20,854 bases of DNA from a virus: positions 1-20,854 of IMG/VR virus record IMGVR_UViG_3300032046_002556; one strand, 5' to 3'. The translations under genes and the position numbers were made by a program. Positions 20,137 through 20,854 of the stretch are shown one piece after another (position 1 is the first letter of the stretch; the number at the start of each line of letters is the position of its first letter). The notes beneath the pieces are model-generated. The model was not told where the DNA came from, made no database searches, and saw only the letters and a program-made list of their open reading frames with translations.

Positions 20137-20854
20137 TTATTTTAATTTACCTATTATTCCAAAAGCCGCCTTGATATGTCCCCAAAAATTAAGCTCATTA
20201 GCACTTTCACATTTTTTGTCGCACTCTTCCTTCGTCAATAATCCTTGCGTCGCACTTGAAACAGCATCCAAAACCGCTTTCTTTACTATCGCTTCGTGAG
20301 ATACCTTTGAGATATACTGGCTCATATTAGGTAGCGGGTCTTTAATATTATTCCAGTCGCCGTGTAGGAACTCAAACATCTTTTCGTTCTGGTCTGGTAT
20401 TGCCGTAATAACACATTTTCTTTCTGGACCCGCAAAGTATGATGTTGGCTTATAAACAAGGACATCTTTGTCGCCTTTCTTGTAGTCCTTTTCCAACGCT
20501 TCGGGACTTGGGATTGGCGTGATGGCATAAACACCTGCCTTACCGTCCTGTCTAATTAAAATTGACTTTGTTAAATCGGTAATCACTTTAACCTCACTTT
20601 CTTTGGCTTTAAATAGCCGATAACTTTCTATTGGATATTTAATATTCTTGCCCAACGGGTCATATTGAGAGCCGTCAGGAAAGATAACAAAAAAGTGTTG
20701 TTCTGGTGGCGGAGTTGATGCCTTATCGTAATATAATGTTTCTGCGATTGTTGGGTAGTCTGGCTGGGTTGTTGAAATACCATTATATTCAAGACCTAAA
20801 AGTTCTGCTATTTTAAATGGATTTTGAAGATAACCTGCTGCGTTAATACGACCA
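20137..20854 (-). CDS. Partial protein, possible C39-like peptidase domain (5' end off window)
   Basis: The frame is open from the right edge to TAA at 20137 (238 residues seen); a TTG at 20655 is inside it and is not needed as a start. Early residues contain PFKIAELLGLEYNGIS, QHFFVIFPDGSQYDPLG and KYPIESYRLFK. The order His then Asp-Pro after 'QHF.V....G...DPLG' recalls the end of papain-like C39-type peptidase domains in phage lysins, but the Cys half lies outside the window. The C-terminal part has an acidic helix bundle and a closing helix (HIKAAFGIIGKLK). Endolysin or virion peptidase are options; the call is weak. Confidence 0.35.
   Translation of the reverse strand, partial: GRINAAGYLQNPFKIAELLGLEYNGISTTQPDYPTIAETLYYDKASTPPPEQHFFVIFPDGSQYDPLGKNIKYPIESYRLFKAKESEVKVITDLTKSILIRQDGKAGVYAITPIPSPEALEKDYKKGDKDVLVYKPTSYFAGPERKCVITAIPDQNEKMFEFLHGDWNNIKDPLPNMSQYISKVSHEAIVKKAVLDAVSSATQGLLTKEECDKKCESANELNFWGHIKAAFGIIGKLK

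Noticed and set aside
20137-20655. Complete 172-residue gene with TTG start at 20655
   Set aside because: The frame stays open to the right edge and the sequence upstream (QHFFVIFPDGSQYDPLG) is clearly part of the same protein, so this is the 3' part of a longer gene.

Overview
The window is a stretch of an AT-rich, tailed double-stranded DNA phage (or prophage-like element), almost certainly a short-tailed podovirus-type virus. Every supportable gene lies on the minus strand and the genes are packed end to end, many overlapping by 4-47 bases. Strong Shine-Dalgarno sites and ordinary TAA/TGA stops point to a conventional bacterial host, but nothing in the sequence identifies that host. No tRNA, rRNA, CRISPR array or insertion sequence was seen. 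Transcription order runs from high to low coordinates.

Right end (20854-18602): a partial gene with a possible peptidase-like domain, an Rnl2-type RNA ligase, a 38-residue basic protein and four overlapping Cys-rich miniproteins. Packaging region (18605-15710): small terminase, then a large terminase whose ATPase and nuclease domains are separate genes. Three genes (a 55-residue unknown, a helix-turn-helix protein and a DNA-methyltransferase-like protein) lie exactly in the domain linker. Next come a small sigma-region-2-like protein (15701-15351), the portal, two small proteins, the scaffold and the major capsid protein (to 11394).

Between the capsid gene and the tail genes sits an unbroken 7.5-kb run of eleven overlapping genes (11219-3696). 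It encodes four glycosyltransferases, three methyltransferases, a cupin-nucleotidyltransferase fusion, an SDR oxidoreductase, a short UDP-GlcNAc-2-epimerase-like protein and a zinc-ribbon protein. This looks like a phage-encoded pathway that makes, transfers and methylates an unusual sugar. Its position inside the late structural region suggests virion glycosylation, although modification of host surface glycan is possible. After it come the head-tail adaptor, a beta-propeller-like tail hub, a C1q-domain fibre/decoration protein, two tiny basic proteins and a partial Gly-rich protein.

Two regulatory signals frame these modules. A 17-bp sequence occurs three times, identical, always at a gene junction just ahead of the portal, scaffold/capsid and adaptor/tail modules. 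It is a good candidate late promoter, perhaps read with the sigma-like protein. Between the capsid gene and the glycosylation operon, the non-coding RNA can fold a long hairpin and then two interleaved stems (a pseudoknot or a two-state switch). Both contain a pair that is a G-U wobble only in the minus-strand RNA.
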